DNA from: Mobilicoccus sp032056465
GTDB taxonomy: Bacteria; Actinomycetota; Actinomycetes; Actinomycetales; Dermatophilaceae
Reading direction: 5' to 3' (one strand)
Length of the DNA stretch: 48,679 nucleotides
NCBI RefSeq assembly: GCF_032056465.1
Contig: NZ_DAMBCL010000021.1
A model generated the notes under the pieces. The model worked only from the letters and a program-made list of their open reading frames with translations, was not told where the DNA came from and ran no database searches. Shown piece after piece: positions 1 to 8,458 of this stretch. How positions within the stretch are numbered: position 1 is the first letter of the stretch; each line of letters starts with the position of its first letter. The translations under genes were made by a program, and so were the position numbers.

Positions 1-336
1 CTCGAGCAGGGCCAGGTCGTCCTCGTCGAGGTCGAACTCGTCCAGCCCCGCCCGCAGCACCCGCTCGAGGGAACCGTCCCCGGCGCCGTCGCGGTGGGTG
101 ACGACGATCTCGACGTCGTGCTCGTCGTCGAACTCGTCATCGACGTCGTCCGCCGCCTCGACGTCCCCGTCCACGCCGACCACCTCGTCGTCATCGGGCG
201 CGCCGGCCGGGGTGCCGCGCACGGCGGTGGGCCGAGCGTCGGACCCGCCGGGCACGTCGGCGCGGGGGGTGTCGGGGTCGGGCAGCGAGTCGGTGTCGGT
301 GCGGGGGTCTTCGCGGCGGGTCACGTCGTCGGACAT
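1..336 (-). CDS. der: GTPase Der (EngA), N-terminal part, cut by window edge
   Basis: The reading frame starts at ATG 336 and stays open to base 1, giving 112 residues of an incomplete protein. What is visible is an acidic, disordered-looking N-terminus rich in Asp, Glu and Pro, with no P-loop yet. Such an acidic extension before the first GTPase domain is usual in actinobacterial Der. The call rests mainly on position: the start lies four bases after the cmk stop, and cmk-der is a conserved actinobacterial pair. Der is a tandem-GTPase protein that helps assemble the 50S ribosomal subunit. It is likely cotranscribed with cmk. The GTPase domains lie outside the window, so identity is inferred. 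Confidence 0.78.
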   Translation of the reverse strand, partial: MSDDVTRREDPRTDTDSLPDPDTPRADVPGGSDARPTAVRGTPAGAPDDDEVVGVDGDVEAADDVDDEFDDEHDVEIVVTHRDGAGDGSLERVLRAGLDEFDLDEDDLALLE

Positions 337-340
337 TTGC

Positions 341-1231
341 TCATTCTCCCGTATCGGCGAGGGGCGCGTCGCGGCGGTCCACGCCGGAGGTCCGCGCGGC
401 CTCGACGGCGGCGACGACCGCGGCGACGACGGCCTCGAAGTCGAGGTCGGAGGTGTCGAGAAGGCGCACGCCGTCGCTCGGTTCGAGGAAGGAGGTGACG
501 GCGGAGTCGTCCCGGTCCCGGCGCACGACCTCGTCCCGGGTCGTCGCGATCGCCGCCTCGCCCGCGTCGCCGTGGACCTCCTTGGCCCGTCGCGCGAGGC
601 GGGCGTCCTCGCTCGCGGTGAGCAGCAGACGCACGTCGGCGTCCGGGGCGACGACGCTCGTGATGTCGCGCCCCTCGGCGACGATGCCCTGCGCGGCGCA
701 ACGGTCGATCCAGTCCCGCTGGGTCGCGATGAGCACCGCGCGTGTCGGCAGGTGCCTCGCGACGGCGGACACGGCGGCCGAGATGCGGGTGGTGCGGATC
801 TCGGCGGTGACGTCGGTGTCGCCGACGCGCACGTGGGGGTCGGCGGGGTCGGTGCCCATGACGAGCGGGAAGTCGTGCGCGGCGGCGGTGACGGCCGCCT
901 CGTCGTCGAGGTCGACGCCACGTGCGAGGCACCACCAGGTGAGCGCCCGGTACATCGCGCCGGTGTCGAGATAGGCGAGGCCGAGGCGGGTGGCGACGGC
1001 GCGACTCACGCTCGACTTGCCCGAGCCGCTGGGCCCGTCGATGGCGACGACGACCGAACGGGGTGTGTCCACCGACGACCCCAGGGGGGACTCCCCCGTC
1101 GACGCCTCGCCGACCGAGGTCGGCCCCGTGAGCGGCGTGGTCGCCGAGCTCGCCGTCTCCGCAGCGGGCTCGTCGTCGGACGGCTGGGCTGGTGGGCCGG
1201 CGGCAGTTCCGGCGGCATCGATGGCGCTCAC
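341..1231 (-). CDS. cmk: Cytidylate kinase (CMP/dCMP kinase)
   Basis: Transfers phosphate from ATP to CMP or dCMP in pyrimidine nucleotide salvage. With the GTG start at 1231 the product is 296 residues. A P-loop (GPSGSGKSS) sits near residues 66-74, followed by the family-typical LDTGAMYRALTW stretch and, later, EGRDI. The catalytic core begins near residue 60; the first 60 residues are Ala/Ser/Thr/Pro-rich and look disordered, which makes it longer than the roughly 227-residue E. coli enzyme. GTG 1231 was chosen because a TAGGCT hexamer lies 7 nt upstream, as in a leaderless transcript; an in-frame start at 1300 is possible but would lie upstream of that promoter. It is followed at once by der. 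The opposite-strand carbonic anhydrase gene separates it from tyrA. Confidence 0.93.
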   Translation of the reverse strand: MSAIDAAGTAAGPPAQPSDDEPAAETASSATTPLTGPTSVGEASTGESPLGSSVDTPRSVVVAIDGPSGSGKSSVSRAVATRLGLAYLDTGAMYRALTWWCLARGVDLDDEAAVTAAAHDFPLVMGTDPADPHVRVGDTDVTAEIRTTRISAAVSAVARHLPTRAVLIATQRDWIDRCAAQGIVAEGRDITSVVAPDADVRLLLTASEDARLARRAKEVHGDAGEAAIATTRDEVVRRDRDDSAVTSFLEPSDGVRLLDTSDLDFEAVVAAVVAAVEAARTSGVDRRDAPLADTGE

Positions 1232-1238
1232 GTCGCGC

Positions 1239-1244
1239 AGCCTA
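1239..1244 (-). promoter_or_regulatory. Leaderless -10 element for cmk
   Basis: TAGGCT on the minus strand, 7 nt before GTG 1231. The spacing would place the transcription start at or next to the start codon. No Shine-Dalgarno sequence is seen, and no clear -35 element. Confidence 0.55.
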
Positions 1245-1499
1245 GCGTCCGCCCGGTCCGGGGACCCGTGTGCGTGACCGTCCGCCCGGCCCCATCCCAC
1301 TCGACCGCGGCCGCCCCTCCCGCCCCCGGGCCGGTCTCAGACCGGGTCCTCGCCAGACGATGGGTGGGGTGACCGCGAGGCGACCACTCGGGTTCCGGGT
1401 CCCCCCGCCGGGCGCTCGGGACCCGACGTGGCGCCCCCGGACCCCCCTCCGATCGAGACCCCGTCTGCCAACGGGGTGTCCGACGACCCAAGGACTCCC

Positions 1500-2300
1500 A
1501 TGCCCGACCCCACGGCCCCGACCACGCCGGCCCCCGCCACTCCGACCCCCGCTGCCGCCTGGCGGCTCCTCGCCTCGGGCAATGCACGGTTCGTCGACGG
1601 GACACCCCGACACCCGCACGCGAGTCACTGGCGCCGCCAGGACCTCACCGCGGGGCAGCACCCCTTCGCGGCCGTGCTCTCGTGCGCCGACTCCCGGGTC
1701 TCACCCGAGCTCGTGTTCGATCGCGGCCTCGGGGATCTGTTCGTCGTGCGCACCGCCGGGCATGTCGTCGACGACGTCGCCCTGGGGTCGCTCGAGTACG
1801 GCGTCCTGCACGTGGGCACCCCCCTGCTCGCCGTCCTCGGGCACGAGGACTGCGGATGTGTCGCCGCGACGATCGCCGCCGCGGAGAGCGGGATCAGGCC
1901 CGGCGGTCACGTCGGCACCCTCGTCGACGCCGTGATGCCGGGGGTTCAGGCCGCGCGCGACACGGGGACGATCTGCCTCGGGGAGATCATGGAGGAGCAC
2001 GTCCGCCGCACCATGCGGGGTCTGCTCGACCGCTCCCCCGCCCTCGCCGACGCCGTCCATGACGCCCGGGTCGCCCTCGTCGGTCTCACCTATCGCCTCA
2101 CCGACGGCGCCGTCCGGTTGCTCGATTGGGTCGGCGACCTCACCCCCGGCACCGACCTCGAGGGTGGCGGCCGGCAGGACGGTGCGCGGGCCGAGCGGCG
2201 CCACGAGGCCCTCGCCGCTCAGGAGATGGCGGCGAACGACGCCGTCGCCGCAGCCACGCGGGACCCCCTCACCCCACCCCTCCCCACCCAGGCCGGATGA
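1500..2300 (+). CDS. Beta-class carbonic anhydrase
   Basis: Interconverts CO2 and bicarbonate with a zinc ion. The product is 266 residues. The zinc ligands and catalytic dyad of beta-carbonic anhydrases are visible: Cys62-x-Asp64-x-Arg66 in SCADSR, and His115-x2-Cys118 in GHEDCG. The fold continues through GSLEYGVLHVGTPLL. The start at ATG 1500 is preceded by AAGGA at good spacing; an in-frame ATG at 1428 has weaker support and would add Pro-rich sequence. The first 20 residues are Pro/Thr/Ala-rich without a hydrophobic core, so a cytoplasmic enzyme is likely. It is alone on the plus strand, divergent from cmk and convergent with tyrA (35 nt between stops). It looks like an insertion into an otherwise minus-strand gene block. 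Confidence 0.92.
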   Translation: MPDPTAPTTPAPATPTPAAAWRLLASGNARFVDGTPRHPHASHWRRQDLTAGQHPFAAVLSCADSRVSPELVFDRGLGDLFVVRTAGHVVDDVALGSLEYGVLHVGTPLLAVLGHEDCGCVAATIAAAESGIRPGGHVGTLVDAVMPGVQAARDTGTICLGEIMEEHVRRTMRGLLDRSPALADAVHDARVALVGLTYRLTDGAVRLLDWVGDLTPGTDLEGGGRQDGARAERRHEALAAQEMAANDAVAAATRDPLTPPLPTQAG

Positions 2301-2335
2301 CTCGGCCAGGGGGGCGGGGGTGCGGGCCGGGCGGG

Positions 2336-3535
2336 CTACTCCGTGACGTTCCAGCCGCGGGCGAGCAGTCCGGCCCGCAGGGGGTCGGCGTCGGCGGGGG
2401 CGACGAGGAGGTGGGCGACACCCACGGGGCGTCCGAGGGCGTGCTCGATCCGCACGTCCTCGATGTTGACGCCCTCGGCGCCGACGTCGGCGAACACCCG
2501 TCCCAGCATCCCGGGCGTGTCCGGGATGAGGACGGTGACGGTCGTGAACAGCGAGGGCGCGGCGCCGTGCTTGCCGGGGATGCGGGCATGACCGGCGTTG
2601 CCGTCCGCCAACATCGCCGCGAGGGTCGAGCGTGCTCCCGGAGCGTCGGCGTCGGGGTCGTCGCGCAGGACGTCGAGCGCCTCGACGACATCACCGAGCG
2701 CGACGAGGACGTCCCGTAGCACCGAGGAGACGGCACCGGCGTTGCCGACGAGGATCTGGGTCCACAGCGCGGGGTCGCTCGCCGCGATCCGGGTGACGTC
2801 CCGCACGCCCTGCCCCGAGAGCCCCACGGCCTCGGTGGGCAGATCCCGCAGCCGGGCCGCCACGAGGCTCGCCGCCACCTGGGGCACGTGGGACACGGCC
2901 GCGACGGCGGCATCGTGCTCCTCCGCCGGCATCCGGACCGGGGCGCCCCCGGTGGCGAGCGCGAGCGCGGTCACCGTCTCCACGGCGTTCACGGCACTGT
3001 CCTCGTGGGGCACGACGACCCAGGGGCGACCCTCGAACAGGTCCGGTCGCCCCGAGATCGCCCCGCTGCGCTCGCGCCCGGCCATGGGATGGGAACCGAC
3101 GTAGCGGGAGACGTCCGCCCCGCCGGCGACGAGCTCGGCGAGGATCGCGGCCTTCACCGAGGCGACGTCGGTGACGACGGCGGTCGGGTGCGCGGCCAGC
3201 TCCGCGGCGACGACGGAGCCGACGACGTCCGGCGGCGCCGCGGCGACGACGACCGCGGGCTCCGGGTCGGCGTCGGTGGCGAGCTCACCCGCCCCGAGGT
3301 CGCGGGCGAGGGCGCAGGCCGTCGGCGACGGATCGGCGAGCGTCACCCGCACGCCCCGGGCTCGCAGGGCGAGACCCACGCTGGTGCCGATGAGTCCCGT
3401 CCCGACGATCCGCACGGGGCTCAGGGCACCCACTCCGTCGCCGTCGCGCGGCCCTGGGCCGACGACCGGTCCGTTGCCGGCAGCCGGCCCCGTTCCGGCG
3501 CCGCCGGCGTCGCTGTCGTCCCTGGATCCGTTCAC
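2336..3535 (-). CDS. tyrA: Prephenate dehydrogenase
   Basis: Oxidative decarboxylation of prephenate to 4-hydroxyphenylpyruvate in tyrosine synthesis. The product is 399 residues. A Rossmann NAD-binding motif GTGLIG is at residues 45-50, the substrate-site HPMAG at 149-153 and a conserved VSHVPQ at 214-219. A C-terminal ACT domain (about 325-395, with PDTPGMLGRVFADVGAEGVN) suggests feedback control by an aromatic amino acid. The first 38 residues are Gly/Asp-rich and probably disordered. The start is GTG 3535, overlapping the stop of the upstream pseudouridine synthase gene by four bases (GTGA), so translational coupling is likely. It is the last gene of the parA-scpA-scpB-rluB-tyrA operon. 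Confidence 0.94.
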   Translation of the reverse strand: MNGSRDDSDAGGAGTGPAAGNGPVVGPGPRDGDGVGALSPVRIVGTGLIGTSVGLALRARGVRVTLADPSPTACALARDLGAGELATDADPEPAVVVAAAPPDVVGSVVAAELAAHPTAVVTDVASVKAAILAELVAGGADVSRYVGSHPMAGRERSGAISGRPDLFEGRPWVVVPHEDSAVNAVETVTALALATGGAPVRMPAEEHDAAVAAVSHVPQVAASLVAARLRDLPTEAVGLSGQGVRDVTRIAASDPALWTQILVGNAGAVSSVLRDVLVALGDVVEALDVLRDDPDADAPGARSTLAAMLADGNAGHARIPGKHGAAPSLFTTVTVLIPDTPGMLGRVFADVGAEGVNIEDVRIEHALGRPVGVAHLLVAPADADPLRAGLLARGWNVTE

Positions 3536-4596
3536 AGCCCGGCGGCCTTGTAGAGCGCGGCGACCTCTCGGGAGTTGAGGGGCCGCAGTTTGCCGGGCTT
3601 GAGGTCGCCGAGGACCACGGGGCCGACCTGCACCCGGGTGAGGGTCTCGACCGGGTGACCGACCTCCTCGAGCAGCCGACGCACGATGTGCTTGCGGCCC
3701 TCGTGGACGACGACCTCGACGATCGCACGGCCGGGGGCGGAGTCGACGAGACGGAACGAGTCGACCGCCACGGGTCCGTCCTCGAGCTGGACCCCCTCAC
3801 GGAGGATGCGGCCGACGTCGCGGTTCACCGGACCGGGCACCGTCGCGACGTAGGTCTTCGCGACCCCGTACGAGGGGTGCTGCAGCCGGTTGGCGAGTTC
3901 ACCGTCGTTGGTGAGGAGGAGGAGCCCGTCGGTGTCCGCGTCGAGTCGCCCGACGTGGAACAGTCGGTCGGTGCGCTGCTCGAGCAGGTCCCCGAGGCTC
4001 GGACGCCCGAGGTCGTCGTGCATCGTCGAGACGACCCCCAGCGGCTTGTTGAGGGCGAAGTACCTTCTGTCCGCGTCGAGTTGGATCCGCTCCCCGTCGA
4101 CGTGGACGGTCTGCGTCGCCGGATCGATCCGCACGCCGAGTTCCGTGACGACCTGTCCGTCGACCTCGACGCGACCTTGGCCGATGATGATCTCGCAGGC
4201 GCGACGCGACCCCACCCCGGCCGCGGCGAGGAGCTTCTGCAACCGCACCCCGTTCGGGTCGTGGACGTCGACCTTCGGCGAGGACCCCCCACCGCCCGTA
4301 CTCCCACCACGGCCGCGACCCTTGGGTGGGCGCATGCCGAACCCGCGGTCCGGTCCACCCGGCACCTGACCCGCCGACGGCGACCAGCGACCACCCCGGT
4401 TCCCGCCCGAGGCCGCGCCGCCGGATCCCCCGCGTCGCGCGCCGCCGCCGCTCCTGCCCGATCCGCTGCGACCGCTGCCCGTCGGGCCACCGGCCCCACC
4501 GCGACGCCCGTCCCGACCGCCGCCGCGACCGCCATCGCCACCGCGACCGCCGCCGTCTCGACCGCCACCCGCGCGTCCCCGACCTCCGTCGGTCAT
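3532..4596 (-). CDS. rluB: RluB/RsuA-family pseudouridine synthase with Gly/Arg-rich N-terminus
   Basis: Isomerises a uridine in rRNA to pseudouridine; large-subunit specificity (RluB type) is inferred from synteny. The product is 354 residues. Residues 1-109 are almost entirely Gly, Arg, Ser and Asp, with many GGR/RGG units. An S4 RNA-binding domain follows (about 116-175), then the catalytic domain with GRLDADTDG at 216-224, where Asp219 is the expected catalytic residue. The start at ATG 4596 has a GAAAGGGG ribosome site and overlaps the scpB stop as ATGA. An open frame extends upstream but only as antisense-like sequence within scpB. The RGG-like tail could add nonspecific RNA binding. 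Confidence 0.92.
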   Translation of the reverse strand: MTDGGRGRAGGGRDGGGRGGDGGRGGGRDGRRGGAGGPTGSGRSGSGRSGGGARRGGSGGAASGGNRGGRWSPSAGQVPGGPDRGFGMRPPKGRGRGGSTGGGGSSPKVDVHDPNGVRLQKLLAAAGVGSRRACEIIIGQGRVEVDGQVVTELGVRIDPATQTVHVDGERIQLDADRRYFALNKPLGVVSTMHDDLGRPSLGDLLEQRTDRLFHVGRLDADTDGLLLLTNDGELANRLQHPSYGVAKTYVATVPGPVNRDVGRILREGVQLEDGPVAVDSFRLVDSAPGRAIVEVVVHEGRKHIVRRLLEEVGHPVETLTRVQVGPVVLGDLKPGKLRPLNSREVAALYKAAGL

Positions 4597-5276
4597 ATGC
4601 CGCCCCTTTCGGCGATCTCGTCCACCTCGTGTCCCTCGGGCAGGTACGGCGCGAGCGGAGGGAGTTCCGCGAGCGACCCGAGCCCGAGACGGGTGAGGAA
4701 GTATTCCGTCGTGCCGTACAGCACCGCACCGTGTTCGGTGTCGGTACCGACCTCGTCGATGAGCCCCCGCGTCATGAGGGTGCGTACCACGCCGTCGACG
4801 CCCACGCCCCGCACCGCGGCGATCCGCGCGCGGGAGACCGGTTGACGGTACGCGATGACGGCGAGGGTCTCCAACGCCGCCTTGGACAGTGTCGCCCGTC
4901 GGCCCTCGAGGACGAAACGCTCGACCACCGGGGCGTACTCCGCCCGGGAGTAGATGCGCCACCCCGCCTCGGTGCGGCGGAGGCTGAACCCTCGTCCGTC
5001 CCGGTCGTACTCGTCGGCCAGGTCGTGGAGGTGGGCCCACGCGACGGTCGGTTCGATCCCGAGCACGGCGCCCAACGCCTCGGGGGTCACCGGCTCCTCG
5101 ACGACCATGAGCACGGCCTCGATCGCCGACCGAGCCCCCCCGGGCATCGCCTCGAGGTCGATCTCCTCGGGCTCGGACCTCGACGGCTCCGCCTCATCGG
5201 TGGCGGCCGTGGTCGCGTCGGTGGCGTCGATCGCGTCGGTGGCGGCCATCGCGTCGGGCCCGGTGGGGTCGCTCAT
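4593..5276 (-). CDS. scpB: Segregation and condensation protein B
   Basis: ScpB is a winged-helix (kite) subunit that binds the kleisin ScpA in the SMC condensin complex, which organises and segregates the chromosome. The product is 227 residues. An acidic leader of about 40 residues precedes two winged-helix domains. Family-typical sequence includes ARSAIEAVLMVVEEPVTPEALG, then ALETLAVIAYRQPVSRARIAAVRGV, then the VLYGTTEYFLTRLGL stretch. The start ATG 5276 overlaps the scpA stop (ATGA), and the stop overlaps the next start the same way, so it is tightly coupled on both sides. Confidence 0.94.
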   Translation of the reverse strand: MSDPTGPDAMAATDAIDATDATTAATDEAEPSRSEPEEIDLEAMPGGARSAIEAVLMVVEEPVTPEALGAVLGIEPTVAWAHLHDLADEYDRDGRGFSLRRTEAGWRIYSRAEYAPVVERFVLEGRRATLSKAALETLAVIAYRQPVSRARIAAVRGVGVDGVVRTLMTRGLIDEVGTDTEHGAVLYGTTEYFLTRLGLGSLAELPPLAPYLPEGHEVDEIAERGGI

Positions 5277-6214
5277 GCGTCCTCCGTCGTGGCAGGGAGT
5301 CGGGGTGTGGCGGGCGGGTCCGTCGGCGCGGGGACGTCGTGGTCGTCGAAGTCGGACCCGGCGTCGAGCTCGCCGGTCTCGGTGCCGGTCCATTCGACGG
5401 TGAGCTCGCCGAGGGCCTCGGGCTGGTCGAATACGACGGCGGCCTCGCGGAACAGGTCGAGCAGCGCGAGGAACCGGGCGACGACGACGAGCGTGGCGTC
5501 GGCGTCGGCGACGAGCTCGCGGAACGTCGCCCGTCGCCGACGCCGCAGGACGTCGACGACGAACCGCGTCTGTTCGCGCACGCTCACGAGCGGCTGGTGC
5601 AGGTGGGCGACGCCGACCTGCGGTGGGGTGCGGGTGAGCACGTCGGCGGCGATCATCGCGAGTTGCTCGGGCGTCGCCGTGATGACCGGTTCGGGCAGCA
5701 GGGCGGCGAAACGCGGCTCCATCTCCGCCTGCCGGGCGACGATGCGCCCCGGCCCGGCCATCCGCTCCTCGGCCCACCCGGCGACGTCCTTGAACGCCCG
5801 GTACTGCAGGAGCCGGGCGAACAGCAGATCGCGGGCCTCGATGAGCTCGAGGTCCTCCTCCTCGGGGTCGAGAGAGGGCAGGAGCCGAGCGGCCTTGAGG
5901 TCGAGCAGCGCCGCGGCGACGAGGAGGAACTCGCTCGCCTGCGAGAGGTCCCAGTCGACATCGGCGGCCTGCTGGGCGCGGATGTGGGCGATGAACTCGT
6001 CGGTGACCTGCGCGAGGGCGATCTCGGTGAGGTCGAGCCGGTGCTTGCCGATGAGCCCGAGGAGCAGCTCGAAGGGCCCGGAGAACACGTCGAGGTGCAC
6101 CTCGAAGGGCTGCGGCGCGGCGCGGCGGGTGAGCACACCCCCCGGCGTGGCCGGTCCCGTCCCGGCGGGGGCGAGGTCGCTCTCCCCCGCCGCGACCTCA
6201 GGCGGCGCCGCCAC
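5273..6214 (-). CDS. scpA: Segregation and condensation protein A (kleisin)
   Basis: ScpA bridges the SMC ATPase heads and binds ScpB. The product is 313 residues from GTG 6214 or 287 from GTG 6136. The N-terminal kleisin signature FEVHLDVFSGPFELLLGLIGKH and a later RLLQYRAFKDVAGW stretch are clear. The C-terminus is a winged-helix region followed by an acidic tail. I prefer GTG 6214 because it overlaps the end of parA (stop at 6198) and has GGGAG about 10 nt upstream; the added residues are low-complexity, so the shorter start cannot be excluded. It belongs to the parA-scpA-scpB operon. Confidence 0.9.
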   Translation of the reverse strand: MAAPPEVAAGESDLAPAGTGPATPGGVLTRRAAPQPFEVHLDVFSGPFELLLGLIGKHRLDLTEIALAQVTDEFIAHIRAQQAADVDWDLSQASEFLLVAAALLDLKAARLLPSLDPEEEDLELIEARDLLFARLLQYRAFKDVAGWAEERMAGPGRIVARQAEMEPRFAALLPEPVITATPEQLAMIAADVLTRTPPQVGVAHLHQPLVSVREQTRFVVDVLRRRRRATFRELVADADATLVVVARFLALLDLFREAAVVFDQPEALGELTVEWTGTETGELDAGSDFDDHDVPAPTDPPATPRLPATTEDA

Positions 6215-7244
6215 GGGCGATGAGCTCCCGGGCCAGTTGGCGGTAGGACTCGGCGGCGGGGTGACCGGGGGCGTAGCTCGTGATGGGCTCGGCGGCCAGC
6301 GTGGCGTCGGGGAACTTGACGGTACGGCTGATGACCGTGTGGAACACCCGGTCCTGGAAATGGTCGACGACGCTCGCGACGACCTCGCGGCTGTGCAGGG
6401 TGCGGCCGTCGTACATCGTCGCGAGGATGCCGTCGACCTCGAGGCGCGGGTTGAGCCGGTCGCACACCTTCTCGATGGTCTCGACGAGCAGGGCGACGCC
6501 ACGCATCGCGAAGTACTCGCACTCGAGCGGGATGATGACGCCGTGCGCGGCGGTGAGCGCGTTGACGGTGAGCAGCCCGAGGGAGGGCTGGCAGTCGATG
6601 AGGATGACGTCGTAGTCGTCCATCACCGGCCGCAGGACGCGGGAGAGCACCATCTCGCGGGCCACCTCGCCGACGAGCTGCACCTCGGCGGCCGCCAGGT
6701 CGATGTTCGCGGGGAGCAGGTCGAGGTCGGGGGTGCGTGTGTGCTGGATGACCTCGCGCACGTCGTGACCCCGCTCGACGAGCAGGTTGTACACGGTGAG
6801 GTCGAGGTCGTTCGCCCGGATGCCGAGACCGACCGAGAGGGCGCCCTGAGGGTCGAAGTCGACGAGCAGCACCCGGCGGCCCAGTTCGGCGAGCGCGGCG
6901 CCGAGGTTGATGGTCGTGGTCGTCTTGCCGACGCCGCCCTTCTGGTTGCACATCGCGATGACGCGTGCCGGTCCATGCTCGGTGAGGGCCGGCGGCACGG
7001 GGAACTCCGGCATCGGACGGCCGGTGACGCCGATGTGACCGGAGGTCTCCGTCCCGGGCAGTCGCTCCTGCCCTCCCCCGCCGACACCCTCGCGGCTCGA
7101 GGTCTGTCGGCCGGAGTCCAGATCGTCGAAGGCGTCGAGCCGCGCCGACCCGTCGTGGTCGCCGTCGGCGCCGCTCTGCGGGCGCGTCTCCTCGCGGACG
7201 TCCTCACGCACGTCGCCGGCAGGCTGCGTCTCGAACGCGCTCAT
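6198..7244 (-). CDS. parA: ParA/MinD-family ATPase next to scpAB
   Basis: A deviant-Walker ATPase of the ParA family, likely acting in chromosome segregation or positioning. The product is 348 residues. The first 90 residues are charged and low-complexity. The deviant Walker A motif KGGVGKTTT lies at about 102-110, with the signature first lysine. Asp in VDFDPQG and DCQPSLG supply the remaining nucleotide-site motifs. No parB partner is adjacent; this orphan ParA leading the scpAB operon is conserved in actinobacteria. A start ATG at 7244 with GAGGACGA upstream is well supported. It appears to be the first gene of the operon running to tyrA. Confidence 0.92.
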   Translation of the reverse strand: MSAFETQPAGDVREDVREETRPQSGADGDHDGSARLDAFDDLDSGRQTSSREGVGGGGQERLPGTETSGHIGVTGRPMPEFPVPPALTEHGPARVIAMCNQKGGVGKTTTTINLGAALAELGRRVLLVDFDPQGALSVGLGIRANDLDLTVYNLLVERGHDVREVIQHTRTPDLDLLPANIDLAAAEVQLVGEVAREMVLSRVLRPVMDDYDVILIDCQPSLGLLTVNALTAAHGVIIPLECEYFAMRGVALLVETIEKVCDRLNPRLEVDGILATMYDGRTLHSREVVASVVDHFQDRVFHTVISRTVKFPDATLAAEPITSYAPGHPAAESYRQLARELIARGGAA

Positions 7245-7316
7245 TCGTCCTCACTTCGGGTCGCGGACTTCGGCCGGCACCCGCGCACGGGCCGAGCGTG
7301 CACCGATACCGAGCCG

Positions 7317-7322
7317 ACCCTA
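7317..7322 (-). promoter_or_regulatory. Extended -10 element for the parA-scpAB operon
   Basis: The minus strand reads TGATAGGGT, an extended -10 (TGN-TAGGGT). Transcription would begin near 7310, giving a leader of about 65 nt that contains the parA ribosome site. It lies between the xerD stop and the parA start. Confidence 0.45.
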
Positions 7323-7432
7323 TCAGCGCCGATGACACGCCCGGGCCTCCCGTCGGCGCCTCGTCGACCGGACATCGCTGGGCGGCAACGGAACCCGAGG
7401 GCGTGGCGGCCTCGGTCACGCCGACGTCGCGC

Positions 7433-8458
7433 TCAGCGGGCCCGGGGGTGGGCGAGCGCGTAGGTCTCGCGGAGGTGGGCCGCGGTGACGAGGGTGTAGA
7501 TCTGCGTCGTCGTCACGTCGGCGTGACCGAGGAGATCCTGGACGACACGGACGTCGGCCCCGCCGTCGAGCAGATGGGTCGCGAAGGAGTGCCGCAGGGT
7601 GTGGGGGCCGATGCGCCCGGCGAGATCGGCGCGCTCCGCCGCCGCCGCGACGACGCCCCACGCGCTCTGGCGCGAGAGCGCACCGCCCCGGGTGTTGAGG
7701 AACACCTCGTGCCCGCTCCCGCGCCCCCCACGCGTCGCGGACCGATGCGCGAGCAGGGCCGGACGACCGGCGGTGAGGTAGTCAGCGAGCGCGCGGGCGG
7801 CGTACCCACCGAGGGGCACGAGGCGCTGCTTGTCCCCCTTGCCGGTGAGGCGCACGACGCGACCGACCTGCCCGATCCCGGGGTCGGACAGGTCGGGCAG
7901 GTCGTCGACGACGAGGCCGACGACCTCGCTGATGCGTGCGCCGGTCGCGTAGAGCGTCTCGACGAGGGCGGCGTCCCGCAACCCGATCGGGCCGGGTGTG
8001 GCGGCCGCCGCGGTGAGGAGACGCTCGACCTCGTCCCGCGTCACCGCCTTGGGAAGCCGACGCGGCGTCGCCGGCGGGGACACCTCGGCGGCCACGTCCT
8101 CCCCCACGGTCCCCTCGAGGAGGCAGAAGCGGTGGAGCCCCCGGACCGCCGCGAGGGTGCGGGCGGTCGAGGAGGCCGACAGCGCCGCCCGACCGTCGCC
8201 GCCCTCGCGCAGGGTCGCGACGAACTCCGTGACGTCGCCCTGACGGATCGCCGCGACATCGGCGACGTCCCGGGCGGCGAGGAACGCGTCGTAGCGGGCG
8301 AGATCCCGCGCGTAACCACGGAGGGTGTTCTCGGCGAGTCCCCGTTCGATGCGCAGGTGAGCGAGCCAGGCGGCGATCTGGGCGGGGAGTGCCCGGTCCG
8401 CCACCCCGGTCGTGGGGACCCCGGCTGACGTCGACGTGCCCGTCGGCCCCGCGTTCAC
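7433..8458 (-). CDS. xerD: Tyrosine recombinase XerD
   Basis: Site-specific recombinase that resolves chromosome dimers at dif. The product is 341 residues with a SAM-like core-binding domain (about 25-130) and a catalytic domain. Visible catalytic residues are Arg175 (ATGARISE), His286-x2-Arg289 (HTLRH), His312 (LLGHADVTTT) and the nucleophile Tyr321 (QIYT). The GTG 8458 start overlaps the stop of the upstream membrane protein gene (GTGA). A 20-residue Gly/Thr/Ser leader precedes the fold. No mobile-element flanks are visible, and it neighbours parA-scpAB as in other actinobacteria, so it is the housekeeping enzyme rather than an integron or phage integrase. Confidence 0.93.
   Translation of the reverse strand: MNAGPTGTSTSAGVPTTGVADRALPAQIAAWLAHLRIERGLAENTLRGYARDLARYDAFLAARDVADVAAIRQGDVTEFVATLREGGDGRAALSASSTARTLAAVRGLHRFCLLEGTVGEDVAAEVSPPATPRRLPKAVTRDEVERLLTAAAATPGPIGLRDAALVETLYATGARISEVVGLVVDDLPDLSDPGIGQVGRVVRLTGKGDKQRLVPLGGYAARALADYLTAGRPALLAHRSATRGGRGSGHEVFLNTRGGALSRQSAWGVVAAAAERADLAGRIGPHTLRHSFATHLLDGGADVRVVQDLLGHADVTTTQIYTLVTAAHLRETYALAHPRAR

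Noticed and set aside
4326..7463. A 1045-codon open frame on the plus strand
   Set aside because: It is antisense to rluB, scpB, scpA and parA, all with clear motifs. Long antisense frames are expected in GC-rich DNA with strong third-position bias; the product is Arg/Ser/Val-rich and domain-free.
7433..8458. XerD-like recombinase as a mobile-element integrase
   Set aside because: Neighbours are conserved housekeeping genes, and there are no flanking repeats or cargo.
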